This document shows, piece after piece, positions 30,531 to 39,151 of a stretch of DNA of 64,000 nt. The stretch covers positions 5,456,001 through 5,520,000 of the forward strand of contig NZ_JAJFZL010000001.1 in NCBI RefSeq assembly GCF_020733635.1, in the 5' to 3' direction. The notes beneath the pieces were generated by a model. It was not told the DNA's origin. It saw only the letters and a program-made list of their open reading frames with translations, and did not search any database. This stretch comes from Nocardia spumae. Its GTDB lineage: Bacteria > Actinomycetota > Actinomycetes > Mycobacteriales > Mycobacteriaceae. Numbering within the stretch: position 1 is the first letter of the stretch; every line of letters begins with the position of its first letter. The position numbers were made by a program, and so were the translations under genes.

Positions 30531-31744
30531 CCGGCAGGCTGCGAACGAGCGCGTTTCCCGCTGAGGTATGGATCGTTTCGATCTCCACATTTCTCAGCAG
30601 GTCGGTCGGATTTCTCGCACTTTTCTCGACCGCTTTCTACAAGTCGATCGGACTCGGCGCCGCCACACTGACTCTCGCCTTGTTCACCGCCGGTTTCGCG
30701 GGCGTTCTCGGATCCCTCGCCGGCGGGTGGGCAGCCACCCGCTTCGGGTCGACCGATGTGTTGATCGCGGGCTCCGTACTCAACATTCCCCTGTTGTTCC
30801 TCCTCGGTCCGCTGTCCGCTCGGCCCGCCGCGGCTATCGTGGTGGCCTCGGTGAGCGTGGCGGTGACCCAATCGTTCGCCGGGCCGGCCGCGGCCCTGGT
30901 CACCGGCTCCGGCTACGAGGGCAACACCGTGACGATCGTCGCCTTCCACCGAATTTTCCTCAGCACCGGCGTCACGGTGGCTCCCATCGTCGTCGCGCTG
31001 GTCGGTGCGGACAATTTCTCGGCCCTGTTCTATTTGTCCTCGTCGGGTTCGCTGATGACCGCCGTACTGCTGCTGCGCGAACGCGCGCGGCTCCGGGCGG
31101 CGGAGGGGCGAGCGGCCGTGCGGGAGCACCCGGCGGACGTCGTATCCCGGCCTCCCGCCATTGCCGGTCCCGGAGTACACAAGACGCGCCTGTGGGCGGT
31201 GATCCTGGTGTTCGGAACGGCGATGGCGGTCTATTCCCAGAGCCTGAGCGGAATACCGTTGTCCGTCGAGCGGATATCCGGCGGCGCCCACCTGTACGGC
31301 GTGCTGATCGTCGTCAATTCCGTCTTCATCATCGCCTTCGAGATGCCGTTGAGTTACCTGACATCCACACTGAGATGGAACTACGCGCTCGGACTCGGCA
31401 TCTTCCTCGCCGGAGCCGGCCTCGCCATCTGCGGAGTCGGCGCCAGCTGGCCCGTATGTATTTCCGGATTCGCGCTGTTCTCCCTGGGCGAGGCAATTTT
31501 CATCCCGCAGGCCGGCGCGGCGATAGCGAAGCTTTCGACCGCCTCCGAGAACCCTCGATATCAAGGTTGCCTGTCTGCGGCCCAAGCCCTCGGCTTCGCG
31601 GTGGGGCCGGGGATCGGAGCCTTCGGGGTGCTCCACGATCGTGCCGTGTTCTGGGCGGCGGTCGTCCAGATTTCACTGGCCGCGGGGGCGATAGCCGCAG
31701 TAGCGGGCATCAATGAGAACAGGAGCCCACATCGTGTCGGGTAA
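30488..31744 (+). CDS. MFS transporter
   Basis: A protein of about 418 residues with twelve predicted helices, the MFS loop GGWAATRFGS between helices 2 and 3, and a central cytoplasmic loop rich in Arg/Ala. The first helix starts at VWIVSISTFLSRSVGFLALF. The start is uncertain: TTG 30488 is 12 bases from AAGGAGG, longer than usual; GTG codons at 30503 and 30506 are in frame. There is no in-frame ATG before the first helix. The stop overlaps the start of the ATP-grasp gene by 11 bases, so the pair is coupled. Export of the peptide made by that ligase is the simplest reading. Confidence 0.78.
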   Translation: MCCFDVVHAVAIAVTGRLRTSAFPAEVWIVSISTFLSRSVGFLALFSTAFYKSIGLGAATLTLALFTAGFAGVLGSLAGGWAATRFGSTDVLIAGSVLNIPLLFLLGPLSARPAAAIVVASVSVAVTQSFAGPAAALVTGSGYEGNTVTIVAFHRIFLSTGVTVAPIVVALVGADNFSALFYLSSSGSLMTAVLLLRERARLRAAEGRAAVREHPADVVSRPPAIAGPGVHKTRLWAVILVFGTAMAVYSQSLSGIPLSVERISGGAHLYGVLIVVNSVFIIAFEMPLSYLTSTLRWNYALGLGIFLAGAGLAICGVGASWPVCISGFALFSLGEAIFIPQAGAAIAKLSTASENPRYQGCLSAAQALGFAVGPGIGAFGVLHDRAVFWAAVVQISLAAGAIAAVAGINENRSPHRVG

Positions 31745-33005
31745 TTCGGTTTTGGTCGTCGATCCGGTGAGTTCGGGGCGGTTGTATCCCGCCTTGCTCG
31801 AGGAGTACGGGATCAAGAAGATTCTGCTGGATACCGAACGCGCATCGGTGTCGGGTTTCCGCACCTCGCCGACCCCGGGCGCGGTGAATTTCGAGGCGGA
31901 CCTCGGCTCCTCGTATGAGCTGCTGCTTCGAATGTGTGTGGAGCACTCGGTGAAATACGTCATCGCCGGATCGGAACCCGGTGTCGAACTGTGTGAGCGG
32001 TTACGTGGCGATCTGGCGGACTGTCCCACCGGCGATACCGCGTCGCCGATGCGGCGATGGGACAAGCAGCACATGTTCGAAGCGCTCGCTGCCGCTGGAG
32101 TTCCCGGTCTCACCACACTGTCGGTCACCGCCGACCGTCACACCGTTCCAGCCGAGGCCCTCGCGGAGCTGGCGGCGGGCCGGAAGCTGGTGGTGAAGCC
32201 GGCGCGCGGCGCCGCGTCCGTGGATGTCCGGATGGTGGAGACTCGCACACAATTGATCGAGGCCGTCACCGCGATCACCGGCAGTTCGGGGCTTTTCGGG
32301 GGTAACCCGGCCGCCTTGATCCAGGAGATGTATCCGGCTCCCCGGGTGGAATACGCCGTGGACACCTTCTCCACGCCGCGGGGCCACGAACTCCTGTGCG
32401 TGAGCGTCTACGACAAGCGGGTGTCGGGCTCGGGCGATTTCCTCTACGAGCGGGGTCGGTGGCTCGAACATGACGACCCGGCGGTGGGTGAGCTGACCGA
32501 TTACGCGTGGCGCGTACTCGATGCCTTGGGCGTGCGGACGGGGCCGGCGCATATGGAGATCATGGCCGGTCCGCTGGGACCCCGTCTGATCGATTTCGGC
32601 GCACGCGCGCACGGAATCGGCCATCCGCTCCATACTCACCTGCTGACCGGGAACTCGCAGATCCACCGCGAATGTGACTACATCGCAGAGCTTTTCGGAG
32701 TTCGCACACCGGCCGTGCGAAGCAGTGCCGGCTATGTGTTGTCGCGGCGTGGCGCGCTCGTCCTCTTCAGCATCGATCAGCCCGCGCGTTACCTCGGCGC
32801 AGCCGAAGCCGATCTAGCCGGGCTCGCGGGCGTCATGGATGTTCGGATTTCGGCCCAGCCCGGGCAGATCTACCCGGCGACCAGATCGATGATGGATTCG
32901 GTGGCGCTGGGGCTGGTGTTCGTCGTCGCCGACAGCGCCGACGAACTGGATTTCCGATGCGCGGAGGTCCGTAAGCGAGTCGGCGACTTCTTCGTCGCCG
33001 TCTGA
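31734..33005 (+). CDS. ATP-grasp ligase (L-amino-acid ligase-like)
   Basis: A 423-residue ATP-grasp enzyme expected to join a carboxylate to an amine through an acyl phosphate. Visible are the pre-ATP-grasp domain (about 1-110), the ATP-binding lysine segment KLVVKPARGAASVDV, ALIQEMYPAPRVEYAVD and the metal/phosphate region GPAHMEIM followed by PRLIDFGARAHG. This combination is close to dipeptide-forming ligases (carnosine synthase, DabC, BL00235 type). GTG 31734 is preferred because ACAGGAG lies 8 bases upstream; ATG 31713 has none. Coupling to an MFS exporter is typical for dipeptide antibiotic or osmolyte loci. Confidence 0.82.
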   Translation: MSGNSVLVVDPVSSGRLYPALLEEYGIKKILLDTERASVSGFRTSPTPGAVNFEADLGSSYELLLRMCVEHSVKYVIAGSEPGVELCERLRGDLADCPTGDTASPMRRWDKQHMFEALAAAGVPGLTTLSVTADRHTVPAEALAELAAGRKLVVKPARGAASVDVRMVETRTQLIEAVTAITGSSGLFGGNPAALIQEMYPAPRVEYAVDTFSTPRGHELLCVSVYDKRVSGSGDFLYERGRWLEHDDPAVGELTDYAWRVLDALGVRTGPAHMEIMAGPLGPRLIDFGARAHGIGHPLHTHLLTGNSQIHRECDYIAELFGVRTPAVRSSAGYVLSRRGALVLFSIDQPARYLGAAEADLAGLAGVMDVRISAQPGQIYPATRSMMDSVALGLVFVVADSADELDFRCAEVRKRVGDFFVAV

Positions 33006-33114
33006 GTGGGCCGACCGGCCGGATGCTGTTCGGCGATCTCCACTTCCCGGCCGGCGGCGCGGCGGACGTCGGACGCCACGGCGCCGACCGGCCCGGAAGC
33101 TCCGCGTGCACGAA

Positions 33115-33594
33115 TCATGATGTCCGCTGCCGGATTTCGAGGTATCGACGAAAGGGCGCCAGTGCTTCGTCATCCAGATGCGGGCCCGAGACCGTGACCG
33201 GCACGTCAGCGGCGCCGACCACCTCGGCGCAGCGCAGGGTGAAGCGCGGATATCCGCCGATGACGGCGTGGAAGTCCGGTTCCGCCGCGGCGAAGACGAT
33301 CCGGGTGACGCCTGCCCACACCATCGCCGCGGCGCACATGGGGCAGGGCTCACCGCTGGCGTAGACGGTGGCACCGGCCAGGTCCGCCGTCCGTCCGGCC
33401 GCGGTCGCCGCGGTGAGAGCCGTGAGTTCGGCGTGCGCGGTGACCACCCCGGACTCGGCGACCTCATTGCGTCCCTCGGCGATCACCGCCCCGGCAGCGG
33501 TGACGGCAACGGCGCCGAACGGCCGGTTCCCGCGGTCGGCTGCCTCCTCGGCGAGCGAGATCGCCCGGCGCAGCAGATCGATATCGTGGCTCAT
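33115..33594 (-). CDS. CMP/dCMP-type zinc deaminase (guanine/cytosine deaminase-like)
   Basis: A 159-residue deaminase with the zinc signature His54-Ala-Glu56 and Pro-Cys84-Pro-Met-Cys87 (GEPCPMCAAAMVWAG). The extended C-terminus fits guanine deaminase or tRNA adenosine deaminase-like small-molecule enzymes rather than dCMP deaminase. The ATG at 33594 is followed by a typical first helix; the region upstream is the cynR promoter. It is divergent from cynR, and a second, only distantly similar deaminase ends the cyn operon. Substrate unknown. Confidence 0.8.
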   Translation of the reverse strand: MSHDIDLLRRAISLAEEAADRGNRPFGAVAVTAAGAVIAEGRNEVAESGVVTAHAELTALTAATAAGRTADLAGATVYASGEPCPMCAAAMVWAGVTRIVFAAAEPDFHAVIGGYPRFTLRCAEVVGAADVPVTVSGPHLDDEALAPFRRYLEIRQRTS

Positions 33595-33663
33595 CACAAC
33601 TGCGACGATAGTGTTCAAGTCGCGGTTTCCATAACACCGATCGACCTGACCTATGGTTTGGCA

Positions 33664-34548
33664 ATGGAGTTGCGCCACATCAAATATCTGCTCGCCGTCG
33701 CCGATCACGGCAACTTCACCCGCGCGGCCGAATCCCTGCACATCTCGCAGCCGACGCTGTCCCAGCAGATCAAGCAGCTCGAGCGCACCCTGGGCGTCAT
33801 ACTCCTGGACCGGTCCGGCCGGACGGTCCGGCTCACCGACGCCGGGCAGGCCTACGCCGCGCACGCCCGCCTCGCCCTGCGCGATCTCGACGCCGGTGAG
33901 CGCGCGGTCCACGACGTACAGGATCTGTCCCGTGGACATCTGCGCGTCGCGATGACCCCCACCTTCACCGCCTATCTGATCGGACCGCTGGTCCATCGCT
34001 TCCGCGACGCGCATCCGGGCATCACGCTGGCCGTGCGGGAGACGACCCAGGATCGGATCGAAGCGGATCTGGCCGCCGACCGGCTCGACCTCGGCATCGC
34101 CTTCGCGGGCGCACATGCCGCCGGGATCGAGCACACCGCGCTGTTCACCGAGAGGCTCAGCCTGGTCGTCGGTTCGGATCACCCGTTCGCCGCGACCCCG
34201 CGGGCCCTGCCGGTCCAGCGCCTCACCACCGCGCCACTGGGTCTGCTCAGCGGAGATTTCGCGACACGCGTACACATCGATCGGTACTTCGAGGACAGCG
34301 GGGTGGTCCCGGATATCGCGGTCGAGGCCAACTCGATCAGCGCCCTGCTGGAATTCGTCCGCCGGGGCTCACTGGCCACCGTGCTCCCGGACGCGATCAC
34401 CCGCGCGCACCCGGACCTGCACCCGATACCGCTGGACCCGCCGCTGCCCATTCGCACGGTCGAACTACTCCGGCGGCACAGCGCGTACCACTCGGCCGCG
34501 GCCCGCGCCTTCATCACAGTGCTCCAAGACATCGCCCGCGAGTATTGA
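33664..34548 (+). CDS. cynR: LysR-type regulator, CynR-like
   Basis: A 294-residue LysR regulator. The N-terminal winged helix (residues 1-60) includes MELRHIKYLLAVADHGNFTR and SLHISQPTLSQQIKQLE. The effector domain follows from about residue 90. The overall sequence pattern and its position 68 bases upstream of carbonic anhydrase and cyanase genes support a CynR role, activating cynTS in response to cyanate. Unlike Escherichia coli, where cynR is divergent, here it lies in the same orientation as cynTS and is instead divergent from a deaminase gene. GTGTT and AACAC around 33611-33637 are weak inverted half-sites. Confidence 0.78.
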   Translation: MELRHIKYLLAVADHGNFTRAAESLHISQPTLSQQIKQLERTLGVILLDRSGRTVRLTDAGQAYAAHARLALRDLDAGERAVHDVQDLSRGHLRVAMTPTFTAYLIGPLVHRFRDAHPGITLAVRETTQDRIEADLAADRLDLGIAFAGAHAAGIEHTALFTERLSLVVGSDHPFAATPRALPVQRLTTAPLGLLSGDFATRVHIDRYFEDSGVVPDIAVEANSISALLEFVRRGSLATVLPDAITRAHPDLHPIPLDPPLPIRTVELLRRHSAYHSAAARAFITVLQDIAREY

Positions 34549-34616
34549 TGGGATCTATTATCGCCATCAAAGACAAGTATTGGACGCTATAACAGCTGGT
34601 GGTGCAGGCTGGTGTC

Positions 34617-35207
34617 ATGAACGATCTCACCGCCGGCGTCACGCACTTCCATACCGCGGTATTCCCCGCCAACGCTGAGCTGTTCGCCCGCCTGGCCACC
34701 AGCCACACCCCCGACACCCTGTTCGTCGGATGCTCCGACGCGCGCGTCGTCCCCGAGCTGATCACCAGCAGCCGCCCCGGCGACCTGTTCGTCATCCGCA
34801 CCGCGGGCAACCTCGTTCCCGCCTACGCTCCCGGCGCGGACGGTGTCGCGGCGAGTATCGAATACGCCGTCACCGTACTGGGCGTCGGCCGCATCGTGGT
34901 GTGCGGACATTCGGGCTGCGGCGCGATGACCGCACTCGCCGAGGGACACGACCTCGATGCCGCACCGGCGGTCGCGGCCTGGCTCCGGCACGCCGACGCC
35001 GCCGCCGCCCGCTGCGACGACATCTCGGCCGATGCGTTGATCCGTTCGAATGTCATTGCCCAGCAAGCGAATCTGGCCACTCACCCCTCGGTCGCACGAG
35101 CACTGGCGGCCGGGACCGTGAGCGTCGAGGGCTGGGTTTTCGATATCGGCAGCGGGGCGGTCACCGTGATCGACGCCGCCGGCTCCGACCATCCGGTCGC
35201 CGCCTGA
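34617..35207 (+). CDS. cynT: Beta-carbonic anhydrase, CynT-like
   Basis: A 196-residue beta-class carbonic anhydrase. Zinc ligands are Cys39 (in GCSDARV, with the Asp-Arg pair), His98 and Cys101 (in CGHSGCGAM). It interconverts CO2 and bicarbonate. Next to cyanase its role is to retain bicarbonate, the cosubstrate of cyanate decomposition, against CO2 loss. The ATG at 34617 was chosen over an upstream GTG at 34599. It is followed by cyanase after 64 bases in one operon. Confidence 0.88.
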   Translation: MNDLTAGVTHFHTAVFPANAELFARLATSHTPDTLFVGCSDARVVPELITSSRPGDLFVIRTAGNLVPAYAPGADGVAASIEYAVTVLGVGRIVVCGHSGCGAMTALAEGHDLDAAPAVAAWLRHADAAAARCDDISADALIRSNVIAQQANLATHPSVARALAAGTVSVEGWVFDIGSGAVTVIDAAGSDHPVAA

Positions 35208-35271
35208 CCCCGAGTCCCACCACATCACCAAACCCGCCCGCGCGGCGGCAACGAGAAAAGGAACCGACCCC

Positions 35272-35742
35272 ATGGCGCACGCACAATTCGACCCCACCGC
35301 TCGTCAGGCTCTCGCCGTGTCCGCCGTCGAAGCCAAGATCGCCAAGGACCTCACCTGGGAGCAGATCGCCGAGACGGCAGGCTATTCCACGGCTTTCGTC
35401 ACCGCCGCGGTCCTCGGCCAGCACGCACTGCCGGAGCAGTCCGCCCGCGCCGTCGCCGAACTACTCGGTCTCGGCGACGGCGCGGCCACGCTGCTGCAGA
35501 CCATCCCGACTCGCGGATCGATTCCGGGCGGCGTACCGACCGATCCGACGATCTACCGGTTCTACGAGATGCTGCAGGTGTACGGCACGACGCTCAAGGC
35601 GCTCGTCCACGAGCAGTTCGGCGACGGCATCATCAGCGCGATCAACTTCACCCTCGACGTGCGCAAGGTCCCCGATCCCGAGGGCGGCGAGCGCGCCGTG
35701 ATCACCCTCGACGGCAAATACCTGCCGACCCGGCCCTTCTGA
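35272..35742 (+). CDS. cynS: Cyanate hydratase (cyanase)
   Basis: A 156-residue cyanase, full length for the family. It catalyses bicarbonate-dependent conversion of cyanate to CO2 and carbamate, which decays to ammonia. The three catalytic residues are at canonical numbers: Arg96, Glu99 and Ser122, within [12 protein letters not shown] and [10 protein letters not shown]. The N-terminal helical domain ([14 protein letters not shown]) is also typical. AAAAGGA precedes the ATG. Second gene of the cynT-cynS-deaminase operon. Confidence 0.95.
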   Translation: MAHAQFDPTARQALAVSAVEAKIAKDLTWEQIAETAGYSTAFVTAAVLGQHALPEQSARAVAELLGLGDGAATLLQTIPTRGSIPGGVPTDPTIYRFYEMLQVYGTTLKALVHEQFGDGIISAINFTLDVRKVPDPEGGERAVITLDGKYLPTRPF

Positions 35743-35782
35743 CGGCAGCCTTCCACCCGAAGACCGATTCGTAAGGAGCACT

Positions 35783-36283
35783 ATGGATTTCGCGCAGCAC
35801 ACCATCGATCTCGCCCGCCGCAACGTCGAGGAGGGCGGGCGGCCGTTCGCGACGGTGATCGCGTCCGGCGGCGAAATTCTCGCCGAAAGCCCGAATCTGG
35901 TCGCGCAGACCAGCGATCCGACGGCCCACGCCGAGATTCTCGCCATCCGGGCGGCCTGCACCGCACTGGGCACCGAACATCTCACCGACGCCACCATCTA
36001 CATCCTGGCGCTGCCCTGCCCGATGTGCCTGGGCGCGCTGTACTACTGCTCACCCGCCGAGGTGGTCTTCCTGACCACCCGCGAGGCCTACGCCCCGCAC
36101 TATGTGGACGATCGGAAGTACTTCGAACTCAACACCTTCTACGACGAATTCGCCAAGCCGTGGGATCAGCGCCGGTTGCCGATGCGGCACGAGTCCCGCG
36201 CCGAGGCCGTCGACGTCTACCGCCGCTGGCAGGAGCGCAACAACGGCGAACGACGCGTTCCCGGCGTTCCGACCGCCGGGTAG
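35783..36283 (+). CDS. Nucleoside/guanine deaminase-family protein
   Basis: A 166-residue zinc deaminase with His49-Ala-Glu51 and Pro-Cys79-Pro-Met-Cys82 (LPCPMCLGALYYC). The C-terminal part (DDRKYFELNTFYDEF) differs from the deaminase at 33115 and from tRNA adenosine deaminase. It resembles small-base deaminases such as guanine or isocytosine deaminase. TAAGGAG lies 7 bases upstream and the gene is 40 bases behind cynS, so it is part of the cyn operon. A substrate related to cyanate metabolism is an inference. Confidence 0.8.
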   Translation: MDFAQHTIDLARRNVEEGGRPFATVIASGGEILAESPNLVAQTSDPTAHAEILAIRAACTALGTEHLTDATIYILALPCPMCLGALYYCSPAEVVFLTTREAYAPHYVDDRKYFELNTFYDEFAKPWDQRRLPMRHESRAEAVDVYRRWQERNNGERRVPGVPTAG

Positions 36284-36430
36284 TCCGGCCGGCGCGCGTG
36301 CGAACGCGGGATGAACATCCGACATCACATTCCGAACGAGAAACCAACGGGTTCAGCGATTTTGGCCCATTGCAGTTCACCATCACGGAAATCTCCGTTC
36401 ACGGCGGCGGATTAGCGTTCTCGGGTGTTC

Positions 36431-36452
36431 CGGGGACTGTCGAACAGCCCCG
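36431..36452. terminator. Short hairpin after the cyn operon
   Basis: CGGGG-a-CTGT and ACAG-CCCCG pair with one bulged A and a 3-nt loop. It lies about 150 bases after the last cyn gene and upstream of the next gene; terminator or attenuator, weakly supported. Confidence 0.3.
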
Positions 36453-36478
36453 ATGATGTGCTGCGACGCACCGCCGGC

Positions 36479-36509
36479 GTGGTCACGTTCCCTTGTGGTG
36501 GTCACGTTC
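36479..36509. promoter_or_regulatory. 12-bp direct repeat upstream of the VirB6-like gene
   Basis: GTGGTCACGTTC occurs at 36479-36490 and again at 36498-36509, a 19-bp period (nearly two helical turns), 40 bp before the probable start codon at 36549. Likely regulator binding site. Confidence 0.4.
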
Positions 36510-36548
36510 GGTGCGCGCACCGGCGCGCAAACGAAACAGGATGCGGTG

Positions 36549-38936
36549 GTGGACATCTGGTTCCCGGCTCGACACGTCTGCACACGCCCGCTCTCGACCC
36601 GGCGTCGCCGCCGGCTCGCGGCGGTGCTGTCCGTCGTTTTCGCCATGTTCGTCTTCCCGGGTCTGCTCGGCGCGGCGGCCGTGGCCGACAGCGGCGGTCA
36701 CACGACCGGCTCCTCGGTCGGCAGCTCACTGGAGTGGACACATCTGACGGACTCGTCGAACGTCCCGCTCTCCAGCTATCTGTTCGCGACCGACCACGGC
36801 GGCCTCCTGCACCCGGGCAATACCGCGGTGTCGACGGTGCTGGGACTCGAGTTCGCGGGCTGGAAGATCCTGGTGATCACGGCGATCTGGCTGATCGGAT
36901 ACACGCTGAGTTTCCGGTGGCTCGATATCTTCGCCAAGGCGCTGAACGGTGTGGCACACAGCCTTTCCGGGCAAATCGCCACACCGATGATGCTGGTCAC
37001 GGCCGCGGCGATCGGGGCCTTCTGTGTCGCCTGGTTCGTCGTGCGCGGCTTTCATTCCAAGGCCACGGTGCAAGTGGTGACAATGCTGGCCGTGGCGGTG
37101 ATCGGCCCGTTCTTTCTCGCCGAACCGCTGGCGGATGTGTTGTCACAGGACGGATTGCTCGCGAAGGGACGCGATCTCGGCATCTCGGTCGCGGCCGGGC
37201 TGGACGGACAGCCCGGCGCCGACCCGGACCACATGGTGGCGTCGATGCAGACGACACTGGCCGACAACTTCGCGCGTCGTCCGCTGCAGGTGTGGAATTT
37301 CGGGCATATCGTCGACGAGCGCGCCGCCTGCCGGACCGCATGGTCGACGGCGGTCTCCTCCGGTAGTGAGGATCGGGTCAAACGCGGGATCGCCGGGTGC
37401 GGCGATCGGGCCGCACACGAGTCGGTCGACAATCCGAGCTTCGAACAGGTAGGCACCGGGTTGTTGCTGCTGATATCCGGGACGATCCTGCTGGCTTTCG
37501 GCGCCGTGCTGGCACTCAAGGTATTACGGGCCGCGCTCGACACGGTCTACCACGGGTTGATGTCGATCTTCGGTTTCGCGGCCGGTGGGTTCATCTACGG
37601 GCCGACCCAAACATTCCTGATCCGCAACCTGGTCGACGGATTCGTCGCCGCGGCGCGGATGACCGCCTTCACGATCTTCCTGGGCGTCTACGTACTGATC
37701 CTGCACGATCTGTTCCGGCTGGCGGGCGGCCAGGTGACGATCGTATTCCTGCTCGGCGCGCTGGTGGAGATCATCGCGATCCTGCAACTGCGCAAGCTCG
37801 GCGCCGCTTTCGATCGTGGCAACGAGTGGATCGCCAACCGGTTCGCATTGACCGTGCAGGGCCAGGGCGGCCGCGCCGCGAGTTCCGGCGGCGGGCACGC
37901 ACTCGGTATGGGCGAGATGAGCGCCAAGCACACGGTGCACACGAGTCTGCTGCCCGCGCTCGCCGCGGTGAGCACTGTCAGCAATTCACCTGTGACGGAA
38001 TGGTTGTGGGGCCGGACCCGGTCACCGCTGCGTCCGTTCTCGCGCACAGAGCGCGCGGCGCAGCTGGCGCAGTGGCGGTTCTGGGGCACACCCGGTGTCG
38101 GCGGCGAGTTCGGATCCTATGCCCAGTCCTATATGCATCGCCGGCTGTACACGGTGGCCGCCCGTCGCGCGGCCGAGGCCGCCGGCGGGGTGAACACCGT
38201 ACGCGGCGCCGCCGCCGCACTACAGGGATTGGAGGACGTCGGCGGTAAGACCTCGGATGCGTGGGCGGCACTCACCGCCGCGGGGTTCCGCGACGAGGAC
38301 ATCAAATTCAATGCCATTCGCTCGTGGAGCATCGTCGACGGGAACGCCGACGACTGGACCCTCGCGGACAAGCACCTCGGCCATGTGGTGGCGGCGGTGC
38401 AGCGCGCCCAGGACTCGTCGTCGCGTCTCATCGGCGGCGGAGGCGATCCTACGGAGGTCGCCGCGGATCTGGCCACCCTGCAGGCGGCGGCGTTCCGCTA
38501 TCAGCGCGCCAATCCGGCCGTCACCCTCGACGGCGGGCCGGGCGGCGCGCAGCACCGGTTCGTCACCGATTACCTGAACGCTCCGACCGAGGCGAAAATT
38601 CAAGCACTGCAACGACTCAACAACGGCGACCTGTCCGCAGCCACCGGAACGCTGACCGGAATGACCCAGACCGAGGCCGCCCGGATGATGCAATGGATCG
38701 GCAACGAACACGCCCAGCGCGCCCTCACGGCCGTGGACGCGGTCCTGGCCGACCCGTCGGAACCGGAACTACTGCGCACTGCCCGCCGGGTGATCTCGGA
38801 TGCGGCGAATACCGATCAGTGGGCGGCCGGCTCCAAGCGCACTCCGTGGAATTCGCTCTCCCCGCCCAGGCGCAATCAGCCCCGCGCGCGCCGACGGCCG
38901 GAGTTCGCCCCGGTGGGTTCGTTGTTGAACAGCTGA
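36549..38936 (+). CDS. Large polytopic membrane protein, VirB6/TrbL-like
   Basis: A 795-residue protein. An Arg-rich signal peptide (RRRRLAAVLSVVFAMFVFPG) is followed by an exported loop. A hydrophobic core of about six to eight helices spans roughly residues 110-430, including WKILVITAIWLIGYTLSFRW, a conserved-looking FGFAAGGFIYGP segment and VTIVFLLGALVEIIAI. A cytoplasmic Gln/Ala-rich C-terminus of about 360 residues follows. Topology and size resemble VirB6/TrbL components of type IV secretion or integrative elements, but no coupling ATPase, relaxase or other transfer gene is adjacent. GTG 36549 was chosen because AGGA lies 7 bases upstream. Confidence 0.6.
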   Translation: MDIWFPARHVCTRPLSTRRRRRLAAVLSVVFAMFVFPGLLGAAAVADSGGHTTGSSVGSSLEWTHLTDSSNVPLSSYLFATDHGGLLHPGNTAVSTVLGLEFAGWKILVITAIWLIGYTLSFRWLDIFAKALNGVAHSLSGQIATPMMLVTAAAIGAFCVAWFVVRGFHSKATVQVVTMLAVAVIGPFFLAEPLADVLSQDGLLAKGRDLGISVAAGLDGQPGADPDHMVASMQTTLADNFARRPLQVWNFGHIVDERAACRTAWSTAVSSGSEDRVKRGIAGCGDRAAHESVDNPSFEQVGTGLLLLISGTILLAFGAVLALKVLRAALDTVYHGLMSIFGFAAGGFIYGPTQTFLIRNLVDGFVAAARMTAFTIFLGVYVLILHDLFRLAGGQVTIVFLLGALVEIIAILQLRKLGAAFDRGNEWIANRFALTVQGQGGRAASSGGGHALGMGEMSAKHTVHTSLLPALAAVSTVSNSPVTEWLWGRTRSPLRPFSRTERAAQLAQWRFWGTPGVGGEFGSYAQSYMHRRLYTVAARRAAEAAGGVNTVRGAAAALQGLEDVGGKTSDAWAALTAAGFRDEDIKFNAIRSWSIVDGNADDWTLADKHLGHVVAAVQRAQDSSSRLIGGGGDPTEVAADLATLQAAAFRYQRANPAVTLDGGPGGAQHRFVTDYLNAPTEAKIQALQRLNNGDLSAATGTLTGMTQTEAARMMQWIGNEHAQRALTAVDAVLADPSEPELLRTARRVISDAANTDQWAAGSKRTPWNSLSPPRRNQPRARRRPEFAPVGSLLNS

Positions 38937-39088
38937 CAGCAACCGACTCGGCCGCTCCCCGGCTCCTGTCGGCGCGCAACGGATCCCGTCGCACACCGGT
39001 GCGGCCCACCGCTCGTTCCGGCGCGGCGACGGTCGTCGTCGACAGCCCCGAACGGCAGTGTCGTACGTCACTTCGACGGCACTTGCAG

Positions 39089-39105
39089 ATACCCCCAGGG
39101 GGTAT
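39089..39105. promoter_or_regulatory. CsoR-type copper operator
   Basis: ATACCCCC (39089-39096) and GGGGGTAT (39098-39105) form a perfect palindrome with one central base, matching the known CsoR operator form (TACCCC-GGGGTA). It lies 47 bp upstream of the histidine-rich protein start. Confidence 0.75.
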
Positions 39106-39151
39106 TAGTTTCTTGGGTGTCGAAGCACAGCAGGATCGGAAGGCCCCAGCG

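Noticed and set aside
33595..33663. CynR operator between the deaminase and cynR
   Set aside because: GTGTT and AACAC half-sites are only five bases long and widely spaced, so I mention them in the gene note but do not annotate a site.
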